From Pseudomonas resinovorans NBRC 106553 (GTDB lineage Bacteria > Pseudomonadota > Gammaproteobacteria > Pseudomonadales > Pseudomonadaceae), in NCBI RefSeq assembly GCF_000412695.1, contig NC_021499.1:3906001-3970000 (forward strand): a stretch of 64,000 nucleotides of DNA, given 5' to 3'. Shown piece by piece: positions 1 through 8,178 of the stretch; within the stretch, counting starts at the first letter, position 1, and every line of letters begins with the position of its first letter. The notes beneath the pieces were generated by a model, which saw only the letters and a list, made by a program, of their open reading frames with translations, did not search any database and was not told the DNA's origin. A program made the translations under genes and the position numbers.

Positions 1-44
1 AGCAGTCGCCCTGTGGGGTGGCTGATTCAGACCGTTATGGACTT

Positions 45-142
45 AAGTCTTTGCCCAAATCCGCCGATCCGTATTTACGGATGTACGGATGTGTGGGGAA
101 GCGGATGTACGCTTTTACGGATTTACGGAAATCCGCCGATGC
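45..142. repeat. TACGGAT-rich short repeats
   Basis: This stretch has many copies of TACGGAT/TTTACGGA-like words. It also has a 12-base direct repeat, AAATCCGCCGAT, at 58-69 and 129-140. It lies directly upstream of the relaxase remnant, where element DNA often carries short repeats. Its role is unknown; it may be an iteron-like or regulatory remnant, or the scar of a rearrangement that removed the relaxase start. Confidence 0.5.
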
Positions 143-165
143 GGCTTTCCGGTTTTGCAGAAAGC

Positions 166-725
166 CGTCAACGCTTTCGCCCCAAACCTGGGAAACCGAA
201 GCAACGCGGACAGGCCTTCATCAACCAGGTGCTGCGACAGGCCAACAAGGCTGGTAGTGGGAAGGTCGGGAAGGCAGTCTAGCAGCCCGGCTCCGGCCTC
301 GGTCGCGGCCATGTTGCCACGCGCTTCAGTACGCATCAGCAGTCGCACAATGCTCGTCGGGTCACCATCAAAACGCGCCTGGTGAACCTGCGCCGGGCCG
401 GCAAGCGCTCGACCCTCAGCCATCTGCGCTACATCGAGCGCGACGGCGTGAGTCGCGAGGGCAATCCCGGCAAGGCCTATGGTCCACTGACCGACCAGGC
501 CGACGTGGAAGCCTTCGAGGCGCGCGGCCGGGAAGACCGACACCAGTTCCGTTTCATCGTCTCGCCCGAGGATGCCGAGCAGCTCGATGACCTGCGGACC
601 GACACTCGCCATCTGATGAGTCGGATGGAGGCTGACTTGGGCACCCGCCTCGACTGGGTGGCGGTCGATCATTGGAACACCGACAACCCCCACACGCACA
701 TCGTCCTGCACGGCAAGGACGATAT
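166..725 (+). pseudogene. Relaxase (TraI/VirD2-like) N-terminal remnant with in-frame amber stop
   Basis: Translation in one frame from about 166 matches the N-terminus of the DUF3363/VirD2-like relaxase of Tn4371-type ICEs: RFRPKPGKPKQRGQ, then GLGRGH, VTIKTRLVNL, LSHLRYIERDGV. The metal-binding histidine motif HTHIVLHGKDD follows at about 688-720. A TAG codon at 280-282 interrupts the frame after GKVGKAV, and the usual start codon is absent. Homology stops near 725, where the frame runs on into LysR-type sequence. A GTG at 382 could still start a fused product. What is seen is the homologous text, the stop and the junction; the element family is recognised from memory of such relaxases. It cannot be a working relaxase. 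Confidence 0.75.
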
Positions 726-1224
726 CGGGCTTGGTCAGTCGGCGGAGGTCGGCGAGGATCTGGTGGCCAAACCGATCTGGTTCGACCCATTGGTAGTGAC
801 AATACCTGCCCGCCATCCCCTGCTGACCTACCGGCACGTGCCGCTCGACGAGGTGATCCGCTATCCCCTGGTGCTCTGCGATCCGCAAGTCTGCGAAGGC
901 TTCTGGAGACAACTGCAGCGTGTGCTAGGAACAGTGGATGCACGGCTGACCATCGCTGACCGAGTCCCTACCCTGGACCTGATGATGGCGCTGGTGGCTG
1001 CCGGGTATGGTCTGGGCTTCTCCAGCCTGGCGCGTATCACCGAACTCAACAACCCGGAGGTCGTTGCCCGACCGCTGGCCGGCTGCCCCGCGATGCTAAC
1101 CACCTACCCGATACGACGCAAAGGCGAACCAGCCGAGCAACTGGCTAGGTTTTTCGACCGGGTAAGTCCGACAGAGAATCGAGGAGTGCTATCCGATCAG
1201 TCCCGAGCAGAAGAGATTGCCTAA
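726..1224 (+). pseudogene. LysR-family regulator, effector-binding domain fragment fused to relaxase
   Basis: The protein text DLVAKPIWFDPLVVTIPARH, HPLLTYRHVPLDEV and MMALVAAGYGLGFSS is typical of the C-terminal substrate-binding domain of LysR-type regulators. The helix-turn-helix domain is missing. The sequence joins in frame to the relaxase remnant around GACGATATCGGG (719-730), so an open frame from GTG 382 to 1224 encodes a 280-residue chimera. It is probably a deletion product; DNA binding by the fusion is not expected. Confidence 0.7.
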
Positions 1225-1398
1225 TGAACCAAGGCATCGATTAGGAGCGCGTTTGAAGTCCCGCCATCGTAATGACGCACCGAGCCACGCGCACACTAGT
1301 AGGTAATGCGAAAGGTGCTGTCATTCCATGCACCGTACCTCATCAACAGGCTTACAGAGGGGAATTGCAACACAAGACTTCTACAAACCCCGTTGACT

Positions 1399-1454
1399 TG
1401 TACAATTTTCGCGTTAGGCTCCCGGAAAAGCTGTACAAAAACAAATGTTGTACA
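1399..1454 (+). promoter_or_regulatory. TGTACA operator cluster upstream of the NTF2-SDR-cfa operon
   Basis: TGTACA occurs at 1399-1404, 1432-1437 and 1449-1454. The last two are spaced 17 bases start to start. A possible -35 TTGACT lies at 1393-1398, partly under the first site. The gene start follows at 1473. A second pair with the same 17-base spacing precedes the convergent operon at 9586-9608. The motif resembles operators of LitR/CarH-type (B12-dependent, light-responsive) MerR regulators that control similar gene sets in Pseudomonas. No such regulator gene is in this window, so that link is inference. Confidence 0.6.
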
Positions 1455-1472
1455 AGTATTCGGGGCGCCAGG

Positions 1473-1895
1473 ATGCCTGACTTCTTGCAATGCTTCGCGC
1501 AATCGTTCTCCACGTTGAACGCCAGTAGCCTGGGCGCTCTCGACGAGCTGTACACCCCGGATGTGCAGTTCCGCGATCCGTTGCACAGCCTGAATGGCCT
1601 TCCCGCGCTTCGACGCTACTTCGGGCAGATGTACGCCGACGTCGAGGAGCTGCATTACGAGTTCCACGGATTCGATGAGGTCGGCCCCGGTCGAGGCTAC
1701 CTTCGCTGGACCCTGCGCTTTCGCCATCCACGCCTGGGCGGAGGCGAAATCATCCGACTGGAAGGCTGCAGCTACCTGCAATGGCGGGAGCGGGTTTACC
1801 TGCACCACGACTACTTCGACGCCGGGGCACTGCTCTATGAGCATTTGCCACTGCTGGGGAGGCTGATCGCCTGGCTCAAACGGAGGCTCGCATGA
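1473..1895 (+). CDS. NTF2/SnoaL-like protein, first gene of light-type operon
   Basis: The product is about 140 residues and reads as a SnoaL/NTF2-like fold protein. It begins with a helix and the DELYTPDVQFRDPLHSL segment typical of the family, and ends LLGRLIAWLKRRLA. ATG 1473 was chosen because it follows the operator pair; longer upstream readings would run through the operators. The stop overlaps the next ATG by four bases (ATGA), showing an operon with the SDR gene. Members of this subgroup sit with cfa, DUF1365 and photolyase genes in light or singlet-oxygen regulons. The exact substrate is unknown. Confidence 0.75.
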   Translation: MPDFLQCFAQSFSTLNASSLGALDELYTPDVQFRDPLHSLNGLPALRRYFGQMYADVEELHYEFHGFDEVGPGRGYLRWTLRFRHPRLGGGEIIRLEGCSYLQWRERVYLHHDYFDAGALLYEHLPLLGRLIAWLKRRLA

Positions 1896-2647
1896 GCCGC
1901 GTCTGGCTGACGGGCGGCAGCAGCGGCATCGGCGCGGCACTGGCGGAAATCCTGCTGGAGGAAGGCCACCGACTGGCCCTGAGTGCCCGCCAGGTCGAGC
2001 CCCTGCAGGGGCTGGCGACGCGCTTTCCCAACCAGGTCCTGCTCGTCACTGGCGATATCAACGAGCGGCAGCAGGTGATGGAGATCGGCCGGCGCATCGA
2101 GGACGCCTGGGGCGGCCTCGACCTGGTGATCCTGAATGCCGGCACCTGCGAGTATCTTGAGCCCGGGCGCTTCGATGCAGACCTGCTCGAGCGCGTGGTT
2201 CGCACCAACCTGTTGGGCACCGGCCACTGCATACAGGCGGCGTTGCCGCTGCTTCGTTGCGGCGAGCGTCCGCATCTCGCGGTCGTCTGCAGCGCGGTAA
2301 CCTGGTTGGCGCTTCCGCGCGCCGGTGCCTATGGCGCCTCCAAGGCGGCGCTGCGCTATCTGGTCGAGTCCCTGCGCATTGACCTTGCCGCAGAAGGCAT
2401 CGACGTGACCCTGATCAGCCCCGGTTTCGTCGACACTCCGCTGACCCGACGCAACGACTTCCCCATGCCCATGTGCTGGCCAGCGCAGCGTGCCGCCAGG
2501 CGCATTGCCGATCTCCTGCGCAAACGGCCCCTGGAGATCTCCTTTCCCCTCCCCTTCATTCTTGCCATCCGCCTGCTCGGCGGCCTTCCGGCGCGCTGGC
2601 GCCTGGCCCTGGGGCGACGTCTGGCACGCCCACAACGAATGGACTGA
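1892..2647 (+). CDS. Short-chain dehydrogenase/reductase
   Basis: This is a 251-residue SDR. The nucleotide-binding TGGSSGIG motif is near residue 7, NAG is in the middle, and the catalytic YGASK (Tyr-x-x-x-Lys) motif is near residue 150. The start overlaps the previous stop (ATGA), and the next gene begins three bases after the stop. It is the second gene of the six-gene rightward operon, together with an FAD oxidase, DUF1365 and CFA synthase. A redox step on a lipid or quinone-like substrate is likely, but the substrate cannot be read from sequence. Confidence 0.88.
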   Translation: MSRVWLTGGSSGIGAALAEILLEEGHRLALSARQVEPLQGLATRFPNQVLLVTGDINERQQVMEIGRRIEDAWGGLDLVILNAGTCEYLEPGRFDADLLERVVRTNLLGTGHCIQAALPLLRCGERPHLAVVCSAVTWLALPRAGAYGASKAALRYLVESLRIDLAAEGIDVTLISPGFVDTPLTRRNDFPMPMCWPAQRAARRIADLLRKRPLEISFPLPFILAIRLLGGLPARWRLALGRRLARPQRMD

Positions 2648-2650
2648 AAC

Positions 2651-3898
2651 GTGCGCATCGCGATCATTGGCAGCGGCATATCCGGACTTACCTGCGCGTA
2701 CTTGCTGGCGCGCCGCAATCACGTGAGCGTGTTCGAGGCCAGCGACTGGGTCGGCGGCCACACCCACACGGTGGATGTCCAATGCCAGGGCCGCAGCTAC
2801 GCGGTGGACACCGGGTTCATCGTGTTCAACGACTGGACGTACCCCAACTTCATCCGCCTGCTGGAGCAATTGGGAGTGGCCTCGCGGCCTACCGAGATGA
2901 GCTTCTCGGTGCATGACCCTGCCGGTGGCCTTGAGTACAACGGCCGCGACCTGCCCAGCCTCTTCGTGCAACGCCGCAATCTGCTTTCGCCGGGTTTCTG
3001 GGGGATGCTGTACGACATCCTGCGCTTCAACCAGCGGGCTCCCGGCTGCCTGCACGAAAGCCGCATCGCCCCCGAGACGCCGCTTGGCGAGTACCTGCGA
3101 ATGGGTGGCTACGGGCAGCGGTTCATCGAGCACTACATCATTCCCATGGGCTCGGCCATCTGGTCGATGTCACGGACGCAGATGCTGGAATTCCCGCTGC
3201 AGTTCTTTGTGCGCTTCTTCCACAACCACGGTTTGCTTTCCATCGGCGACCGTCCGCAATGGAGGGTGATCGAAGGCGGATCGCGCAGCTATATCGAGCC
3301 GCTGTGTGCCGGTTTTCGCGCGGGACTGCGGGTGGGTTGCGCGGTGCAGCGAGTGTGCCGGGACGCCGAGGGCGTGCGGTTGCTCAGTGCAACGGGCTGG
3401 GAGCGCTTCGACAAGGTGGTGTTCGCCTGCCACAGCGATCAGGCCCTGTCGCTCCTGGAGACCCCAAGCCAGCCTGAGCGCAAGGTCCTGGGTGCCCTGA
3501 CCTACGCCAGCAACGAGGTGCTCCTGCACACCGACGAACGTCTGCTGCCTCGGCGGCGCAAAGCCTGGGCCAGCTGGAACTATCGACTTGGTGGTCCAGC
3601 TGATTCGCCGGCGACGCTGACCTACAACATGAACATCCTGCAAGGCCTGGACGCGCCGGTGACCTACTGCGTGAGCCTCAACCAGGGCGCTGCGGTCGAC
3701 CCGTCACGGGTGCTGGCTCGTTTCGAGTATGCGCACCCGCAGTACACCCGGGCGGCGATCGCCGCTCAAGCCTGGCAGCAGAGCCTGCAAGGCCACCAGC
3801 ACAGCTATTTCTGCGGCGCGTACTGGGGCAATGGCTTCCACGAGGATGGCGTGGTCAGCGCGCTGAAGGTCGCCGCTCATTTCGGTGAAGAACTGTGA
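2651..3898 (+). CDS. FAD-dependent amine-oxidase-family protein (NAD/FAD-binding)
   Basis: The product is 415 residues and starts from GTG. The N-terminal dinucleotide fold is visible as IAIIGSGISGLTCAYLLA followed by FEASDWVGGHTHT. The family (NAD(P)/FAD-dependent oxidoreductase, sometimes labelled cyclopropane-fatty-acid-associated dehydrogenase) is nearly always found beside DUF1365 and a CFA-like methyltransferase, as here. In alphaproteobacteria related gene sets are linked to furan or modified fatty acids and singlet-oxygen defence. The stop overlaps the next start (GTGA). Function in fatty-acyl modification is inferred from context. Confidence 0.85.
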   Translation: MRIAIIGSGISGLTCAYLLARRNHVSVFEASDWVGGHTHTVDVQCQGRSYAVDTGFIVFNDWTYPNFIRLLEQLGVASRPTEMSFSVHDPAGGLEYNGRDLPSLFVQRRNLLSPGFWGMLYDILRFNQRAPGCLHESRIAPETPLGEYLRMGGYGQRFIEHYIIPMGSAIWSMSRTQMLEFPLQFFVRFFHNHGLLSIGDRPQWRVIEGGSRSYIEPLCAGFRAGLRVGCAVQRVCRDAEGVRLLSATGWERFDKVVFACHSDQALSLLETPSQPERKVLGALTYASNEVLLHTDERLLPRRRKAWASWNYRLGGPADSPATLTYNMNILQGLDAPVTYCVSLNQGAAVDPSRVLARFEYAHPQYTRAAIAAQAWQQSLQGHQHSYFCGAYWGNGFHEDGVVSALKVAAHFGEEL

Positions 3899-4707
3899 AC
3901 AGCGGCCTCTACCGTGGTTGGGTCAGTCATCGGCGCCTTGCGCCCCGCCCGCACAGTTTCCGATATCCCATCGGCATGCTCTACCTGGACCTGGCAGAGC
4001 AAGAACGGGTATTGGGCATCTCTCGCCTCCTGCGCCCGCAGCGCCTGGCGCCGCTCTGCTGGCGCGAGAGCGACTACCTACCCGCCTGGACTCGCACGGG
4101 CATTCCCCTGTCCGAGGCCGTGCGGTCAGTGCTGCGCGACGCCCTGGGCGATGCCCCGCGGGGCCCCATCCATCTGCTGACGCAGCCACGTAGCTGGGGC
4201 CTGTCATTCAATCCGGTGAGCTTCTACTTCTGCCACGACGACATCGGCCGCCTGGCGGTGATCGTCTGCGAGGTACGCAATACGCCCTGGCGCGAACGCC
4301 ATCATTACGTGCTGCCCGTTCAACCTGGAGAGACCCAGGCGATTGGGGTGGCCAAGTCCTTCCACGTCTCGCCCTTCCTGCCGCGAGACATGGATTACCG
4401 CATGCGTTTCCGCGTCACGGGGCCGGGCATTCGCGTGCACATGGAGAACTGGCGCGATGGCGAAAAGCTGTTCGAGGCCCGCCTCAGCTTGCAGCGCCAG
4501 ACACTCGACGCCGCGGGTCTGCGCCGCCACGTGCTGGCGTTCCCGTGGATGTCGCTGCGTACCCTGACCGCCATCTACTGGCAGGCCCTGCTGCTGCTGC
4601 TCAAAGGCATTCCCTTGCACGCTCATCAGTCCAGTGAGCGCCACCTGAGCGTCGGCCAACCCGCTACCGAGGATTCTACGAATGTCCGATCCGATTCTAA
4701 GCGCTAG
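3895..4707 (+). CDS. DUF1365 family protein
   Basis: This 270-residue protein has the DUF1365 signatures: an N-terminal SGLYRGWVSHRRLAPRPHSF segment, WGLSFNPVSFYFCHD in the middle, and FHVSPFLPRDMDYRMRF later. The start GTG 3895 overlaps the FAD-oxidase stop. The C-terminus overlaps the CFA synthase start by 26 bases, so the two are likely translationally coupled. The biochemical role of DUF1365 is not established. Its constant partnership with the FAD protein and CFA synthase suggests one membrane-lipid modification pathway. Confidence 0.9.
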   Translation: MNSGLYRGWVSHRRLAPRPHSFRYPIGMLYLDLAEQERVLGISRLLRPQRLAPLCWRESDYLPAWTRTGIPLSEAVRSVLRDALGDAPRGPIHLLTQPRSWGLSFNPVSFYFCHDDIGRLAVIVCEVRNTPWRERHHYVLPVQPGETQAIGVAKSFHVSPFLPRDMDYRMRFRVTGPGIRVHMENWRDGEKLFEARLSLQRQTLDAAGLRRHVLAFPWMSLRTLTAIYWQALLLLLKGIPLHAHQSSERHLSVGQPATEDSTNVRSDSKR

Positions 4708-5944
4708 CAAAGCCGGCAACCTGGGCCCGTTCGCAGGCGGCCTTTTCAGGCAGCTCGTGCTCGCCCAGTTGCGTCGCCTGCGACATGGCCACCTGCGTAT
4801 TCGGTTTCGCGGTGGGCAACTGGGTTTCGGCGATCCGGCCAGTTCGCTGCAAGCCCAGGTCGAGGTGCTGGATGAGGCGGTCTGGGGCCTGGTTGCCAGC
4901 AACGGCTCGATAGGCGCCGGCGAGGCTTACATCCTGGGTTACTGGCGCAGCCCCGATCTGGCGGCAGTAACCCGCCTGTTCGTCGCCAACCTGGCTGTGC
5001 TGGACGCCATGGAAGGCGGGCTGGCGCGACTGGGCCGCCCGATGCTGCGCCTGATGCACTGGCTCAATCGAAACAGCCGCAGAGGTTCGCGTCGCAACAT
5101 CATGGCGCACTACGATCTGGGCAACTCGTTGTTCGAACGCCTGCTCGATCCGACCATGATGTACTCCGCAGCCCTGTTCGAAAGCCATGAGCAGAGCCTG
5201 GAAGAAGCTCAGTTGAACAAGCTCGCACGCATCTGCCGCAAGCTCGACCTGCGTCCGGGCGACCACTTGCTGGAGATCGGCAGCGGCTGGGGCAGCCTGG
5301 CACTGTATGCGGCCACCCACCATGGCTGTCGGGTGACTACCACCACCCTGTCGGAGGAGCAGTACGCGCACACGATGCAGCGCGTCGAGACCCAGGGTCT
5401 TCAACAGCGCATCCGCGTGTTGCGCAAGGACTACCGCGATCTCGAAGGGCGCTACGACAAGCTGGTGTCCATCGAGATGATCGAAGCCGTCGGCCACCGC
5501 TACCTACCGCACTACTTCCGTCGTTGTGCCGAGCTGCTCAAGGACGACGGGCTGATGCTGCTGCAAGCCATCACCATACGCGACCAGCGCTACGAACAGG
5601 CTCGCCGCTCGGTGGATTTCATCCAGCACTACATTTTCCCCGGCGGCGCCCTGCCCTCGCTGACCAGCATGCTGCAGACGGCCAGCGCCGTGACCCAGCT
5701 CAACCTGTTGCATATGGAAGACTTCGGCGCGCACTACGCACGGACCCTGAGACTCTGGCACGACAACCTGCGGCAATCGCGCCAGGCGCTGCTGGAGCTC
5801 GGCTATGACGAGGCCTTCCAGCGCCTCTGGGAGTTCTACCTCTGCTACTGCGAAGGCGGCTTCGAAGAGCGCGCCATTGGCGTTGCGCACTTGCTCTGGG
5901 CTGGCCCGGCCCATCGAGGCGCCCCCCTGGCGGAGCGGCTGTAG
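4682..5944 (+). CDS. cfa: Cyclopropane-fatty-acyl-phospholipid synthase family methyltransferase
   Basis: This 420-residue SAM-dependent enzyme of the CFA synthase family has motif I, LEIGSGWGSLALYAA, near residue 195. HYDLGNSLFERLLDPTMMYS marks the start of the catalytic domain near residue 140. SIEMIEAVGHRYLPHYF and VDFIQHYIFPGG, both typical of CFA synthases, follow. It would transfer a methylene or methyl group to unsaturated acyl chains of membrane phospholipids. It overlaps DUF1365 upstream, and the DUF2878 gene follows nine bases after its stop. This is the accessory, oxidase-linked type, and a separate housekeeping cfa is expected elsewhere. Confidence 0.9.
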   Translation: MSDPILSASKAGNLGPFAGGLFRQLVLAQLRRLRHGHLRIRFRGGQLGFGDPASSLQAQVEVLDEAVWGLVASNGSIGAGEAYILGYWRSPDLAAVTRLFVANLAVLDAMEGGLARLGRPMLRLMHWLNRNSRRGSRRNIMAHYDLGNSLFERLLDPTMMYSAALFESHEQSLEEAQLNKLARICRKLDLRPGDHLLEIGSGWGSLALYAATHHGCRVTTTTLSEEQYAHTMQRVETQGLQQRIRVLRKDYRDLEGRYDKLVSIEMIEAVGHRYLPHYFRRCAELLKDDGLMLLQAITIRDQRYEQARRSVDFIQHYIFPGGALPSLTSMLQTASAVTQLNLLHMEDFGAHYARTLRLWHDNLRQSRQALLELGYDEAFQRLWEFYLCYCEGGFEERAIGVAHLLWAGPAHRGAPLAERL

Positions 5945-5952
5945 GCCGGGTC

Positions 5953-6441
5953 ATGGGGCGGGCCTGGCTGCTAGGCAACGCGCTGTGGCTGCAACTGGGC
6001 TGGTGGGGTTGCGTGCTCGGCGCCCAGTCAACCTGGATGCTGCTCGCGGTCGCCACCGGGCTGCTCGTGCACGTGGCGCTCTGCCCCCTCCCCCGGGCGG
6101 AGGCCGGTGCATTGCTGCGGGTGGCGGTGGCTGGCTGTGCCATGGACAGCGCGCTTGGCGCATCGGGTGTGTTCGACTTCGACCACGCCCCCATTCCGAT
6201 CTGGCTAGTACTGCTCTGGCTGGTATTTGCCTGCGGCCTGCGCCACAGCCTCGCCTGGGCAGCGCGACCAGCCTGGCGAGCAATGCTGCTCGGGGGGATT
6301 GGCGGACCACTGGCCTACTGCGCAGGCGCGCCATTGGCTGAGATTTCACTGCCGATGGGCGTCGCGGGCACGGCCCTGGTTCTGGCGCCGCTATGGGCGC
6401 TGTGGATGCCCCTGGCCTTTCGCCTGGCGGGGACGCGTTGA
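5953..6441 (+). CDS. DUF2878 family membrane protein
   Basis: This 162-residue, strongly hydrophobic protein has about five predicted membrane segments (LLGNALWLQLGWWGCVLG, WMLLAVATGLLVHVAL, IWLVLLWLVFACGL, VAGTALVLAPLWALWMPLAF). It matches the DUF2878 profile, a family found next to the CFA/DUF1365/FAD oxidase genes. It is the last gene of the rightward operon. Its 3' end overlaps the end of a convergent small gene (DUF2256) by 51 bases. Function is unknown; a membrane partner of lipid modification is an inference. Confidence 0.75.
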   Translation: MGRAWLLGNALWLQLGWWGCVLGAQSTWMLLAVATGLLVHVALCPLPRAEAGALLRVAVAGCAMDSALGASGVFDFDHAPIPIWLVLLWLVFACGLRHSLAWAARPAWRAMLLGGIGGPLAYCAGAPLAEISLPMGVAGTALVLAPLWALWMPLAFRLAGTR

Positions 6442-6561
6442 GCGACGGCAGCGCTCCGAACAGTAGCGAACTTCATCCCAGCAGCGCTTCCAGCGTCGCC
6501 GCCAGAGGAATGGCCGCCCGCAGGCCGGGCACAGCTTGCTCGGCAAGTCGGTTTTCCTCAC
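6391..6561 (-). CDS. DUF2256 small zinc-binding-like protein
   Basis: A 56-residue product starts from GTG at 6561, overlapping the photolyase stop (GTGA). Its text has CPACGRPFLWRRRWKRCW and VRYCSERCRR, giving two CxxC-like pairs and the RPFxWRxxW core of DUF2256. This family is regularly encoded beside cryptochrome/photolyase genes, which fits. It lies last in the leftward operon and overlaps the 3' end of the DUF2878 gene on the other strand. The function is unknown; the cysteine pairs suggest metal binding. Confidence 0.85.
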   Translation of the reverse strand: MRKTDLPSKLCPACGRPFLWRRRWKRCWDEVRYCSERCRRSTRPRQAKGQGHPQRP

Positions 6562-8165
6562 AGGGCCTCTCCCGCGTCCAGCCGCGCCAACAGCTCCTCT
6601 CCACGCAACCAGAGAGCCTGGCGGCGTGCCTCATCCATGTTCAGCAGGTTGCGGTAGACCAGGGCCAGGCGCGGATTACCCCCCAAGCGCTCGCGGTGGC
6701 GCATGAGGAAGTGCCAGTACAGCGCATTGAACGGGCAGGCCTGCAGCCCCGTCGCTTCCCCCACCCTGTAGCGGCATTGCGCGCAGTAGTCGGACATGCG
6801 CTGGATGTAGCGACCGCTGGCGCAATAGGGTTTGGAGCCCAGGTAGCCTCCGTCGGCGTGCATGACCATACCCAGGGTGTTCGGCAGCTCCACCCAGTCG
6901 AAGGCGTCCAGGTAGACCGCCAGGTACCACTCGCAGATGGCCTTCGGGGCGATACCGGCGAGCAGCGCGAAGTTGCCGGTCACCATGAGCCGCTGTATGT
7001 GATGGGCGTAGCCCAGCTCGAGGGTCTGGCCGATCGTCTGGGCCATGCAGCGCATATCCGTGGCGCCCGTCCAGTAGAACTCCGGCAATGGGCGTTGGTT
7101 GCCGAATGCATTGAGTTCGGCATATTCCGGCATACGCAGCCAGTAGATGCCGCGCACATACTCGCGCCAGCCGATCAGTTGGCGGATGAACCCCTCCGCG
7201 GCATTCAGCGGCACCCGCTTGCGGCGATACGCTGCCGCCACATCCGCACACAGTTGGCGCACATCGAGCAAGCCGATGTTCAGCGCCGCGCTGATCCTGG
7301 CATGGAAAAGAAAAGGCTCGCCACTGGCCATGGCGTCCTGGTAATCGCCGAAGGCGGCCAGGGAGAAGTCGAGGAAGTGTTGCCACAGCTGCTGCGCAGC
7401 AACATGGGTCACCGGATAGTCGAAGGCGTCCAGGCGGCCATAGTGGTCGCTGAATCTGCTACGGACCAGCGCCAGCACCTCACGGGTGGTGGCATCGATG
7501 TCGAAGCGCGGCGGGAATGGGCCACGCAGGCCGCGCGGCAGTGTCTTGCGATTCTCCGCATCAAGGTTCCAGGTGCCTCCCAGCGGGCTGCCGTCCGCTT
7601 CCAGCAGGAGTCCGGTACGCTTGCGCATCCCGCGGTAGAAATGCTCCATCCGCAAATGAGCGCGGTCCCCCGCCCAACGCGCGAACGCCTCCCGCGAGCA
7701 CAGGAAGCGGCGGTCGGGGTGCCAGGTCAGCGACAGGCCGCAATCCTTGAGCGCCTGTTCCAGACGCCACTCACCGCACTCGGTGATGTGTGCCTCCCTG
7801 GCCGCCAGAATCGCCATCCAGCGCTGCAGCTCGCCGGGCAGGCTGCCGCTGTTGCCGGCGTCGTCCAGGCGTACGTAGATCACCCGCCAGCCACGCTGGC
7901 GCAGCGCGTCGGCGAAGTGCCGCATGGCGCTGAAGATCAGCGCGATCTTCTGCGGATGGTGAGCCACGTAACGCGCCTCGGCTTCCACCTCGGCCATCAG
8001 TACCGCGTCCTGGCCGGGGTCCAGGGCGTCGAACAGGCTCAGGTCGAACGACAGCTGGTCACCCAGCACGAGACCGATCCGGCGAGCTGGCGCGGGCGCA
8101 CGGCCTGTTGCGGGATCAGGCTGCAACAGGCGGTCGGCGGTGCCCTCCAGCGCTTCCGGGTTCAT
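6558..8165 (-). CDS. phrB: Iron-sulfur bacterial cryptochrome/(6-4) photolyase (PhrB type)
   Basis: This 535-residue protein is of the deoxyribodipyrimidine photolyase-related (FeS-BCP) family. The N-terminal domain begins IGLVLGDQLSFDLSLF, and the C-terminal FAD-binding region contains ELGYAHHIQRLMVTGNFALL. Cysteines at residues 373, 461, 464 and 477 have spacing 88/3/13, the same as the [4Fe-4S] ligands of Agrobacterium PhrB. It should repair (6-4) photoproducts or act as a blue-light receptor. ATG 8165 was chosen for its strong ribosome site AAGGATGGAG; the longer reading would overlap the SDR gene. It lies in the leftward operon between an SDR and DUF2256. Confidence 0.92.
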   Translation of the reverse strand: MNPEALEGTADRLLQPDPATGRAPAPARRIGLVLGDQLSFDLSLFDALDPGQDAVLMAEVEAEARYVAHHPQKIALIFSAMRHFADALRQRGWRVIYVRLDDAGNSGSLPGELQRWMAILAAREAHITECGEWRLEQALKDCGLSLTWHPDRRFLCSREAFARWAGDRAHLRMEHFYRGMRKRTGLLLEADGSPLGGTWNLDAENRKTLPRGLRGPFPPRFDIDATTREVLALVRSRFSDHYGRLDAFDYPVTHVAAQQLWQHFLDFSLAAFGDYQDAMASGEPFLFHARISAALNIGLLDVRQLCADVAAAYRRKRVPLNAAEGFIRQLIGWREYVRGIYWLRMPEYAELNAFGNQRPLPEFYWTGATDMRCMAQTIGQTLELGYAHHIQRLMVTGNFALLAGIAPKAICEWYLAVYLDAFDWVELPNTLGMVMHADGGYLGSKPYCASGRYIQRMSDYCAQCRYRVGEATGLQACPFNALYWHFLMRHRERLGGNPRLALVYRNLLNMDEARRQALWLRGEELLARLDAGEAL

Positions 8166-8178
8166 GCGTGCTCCATCC

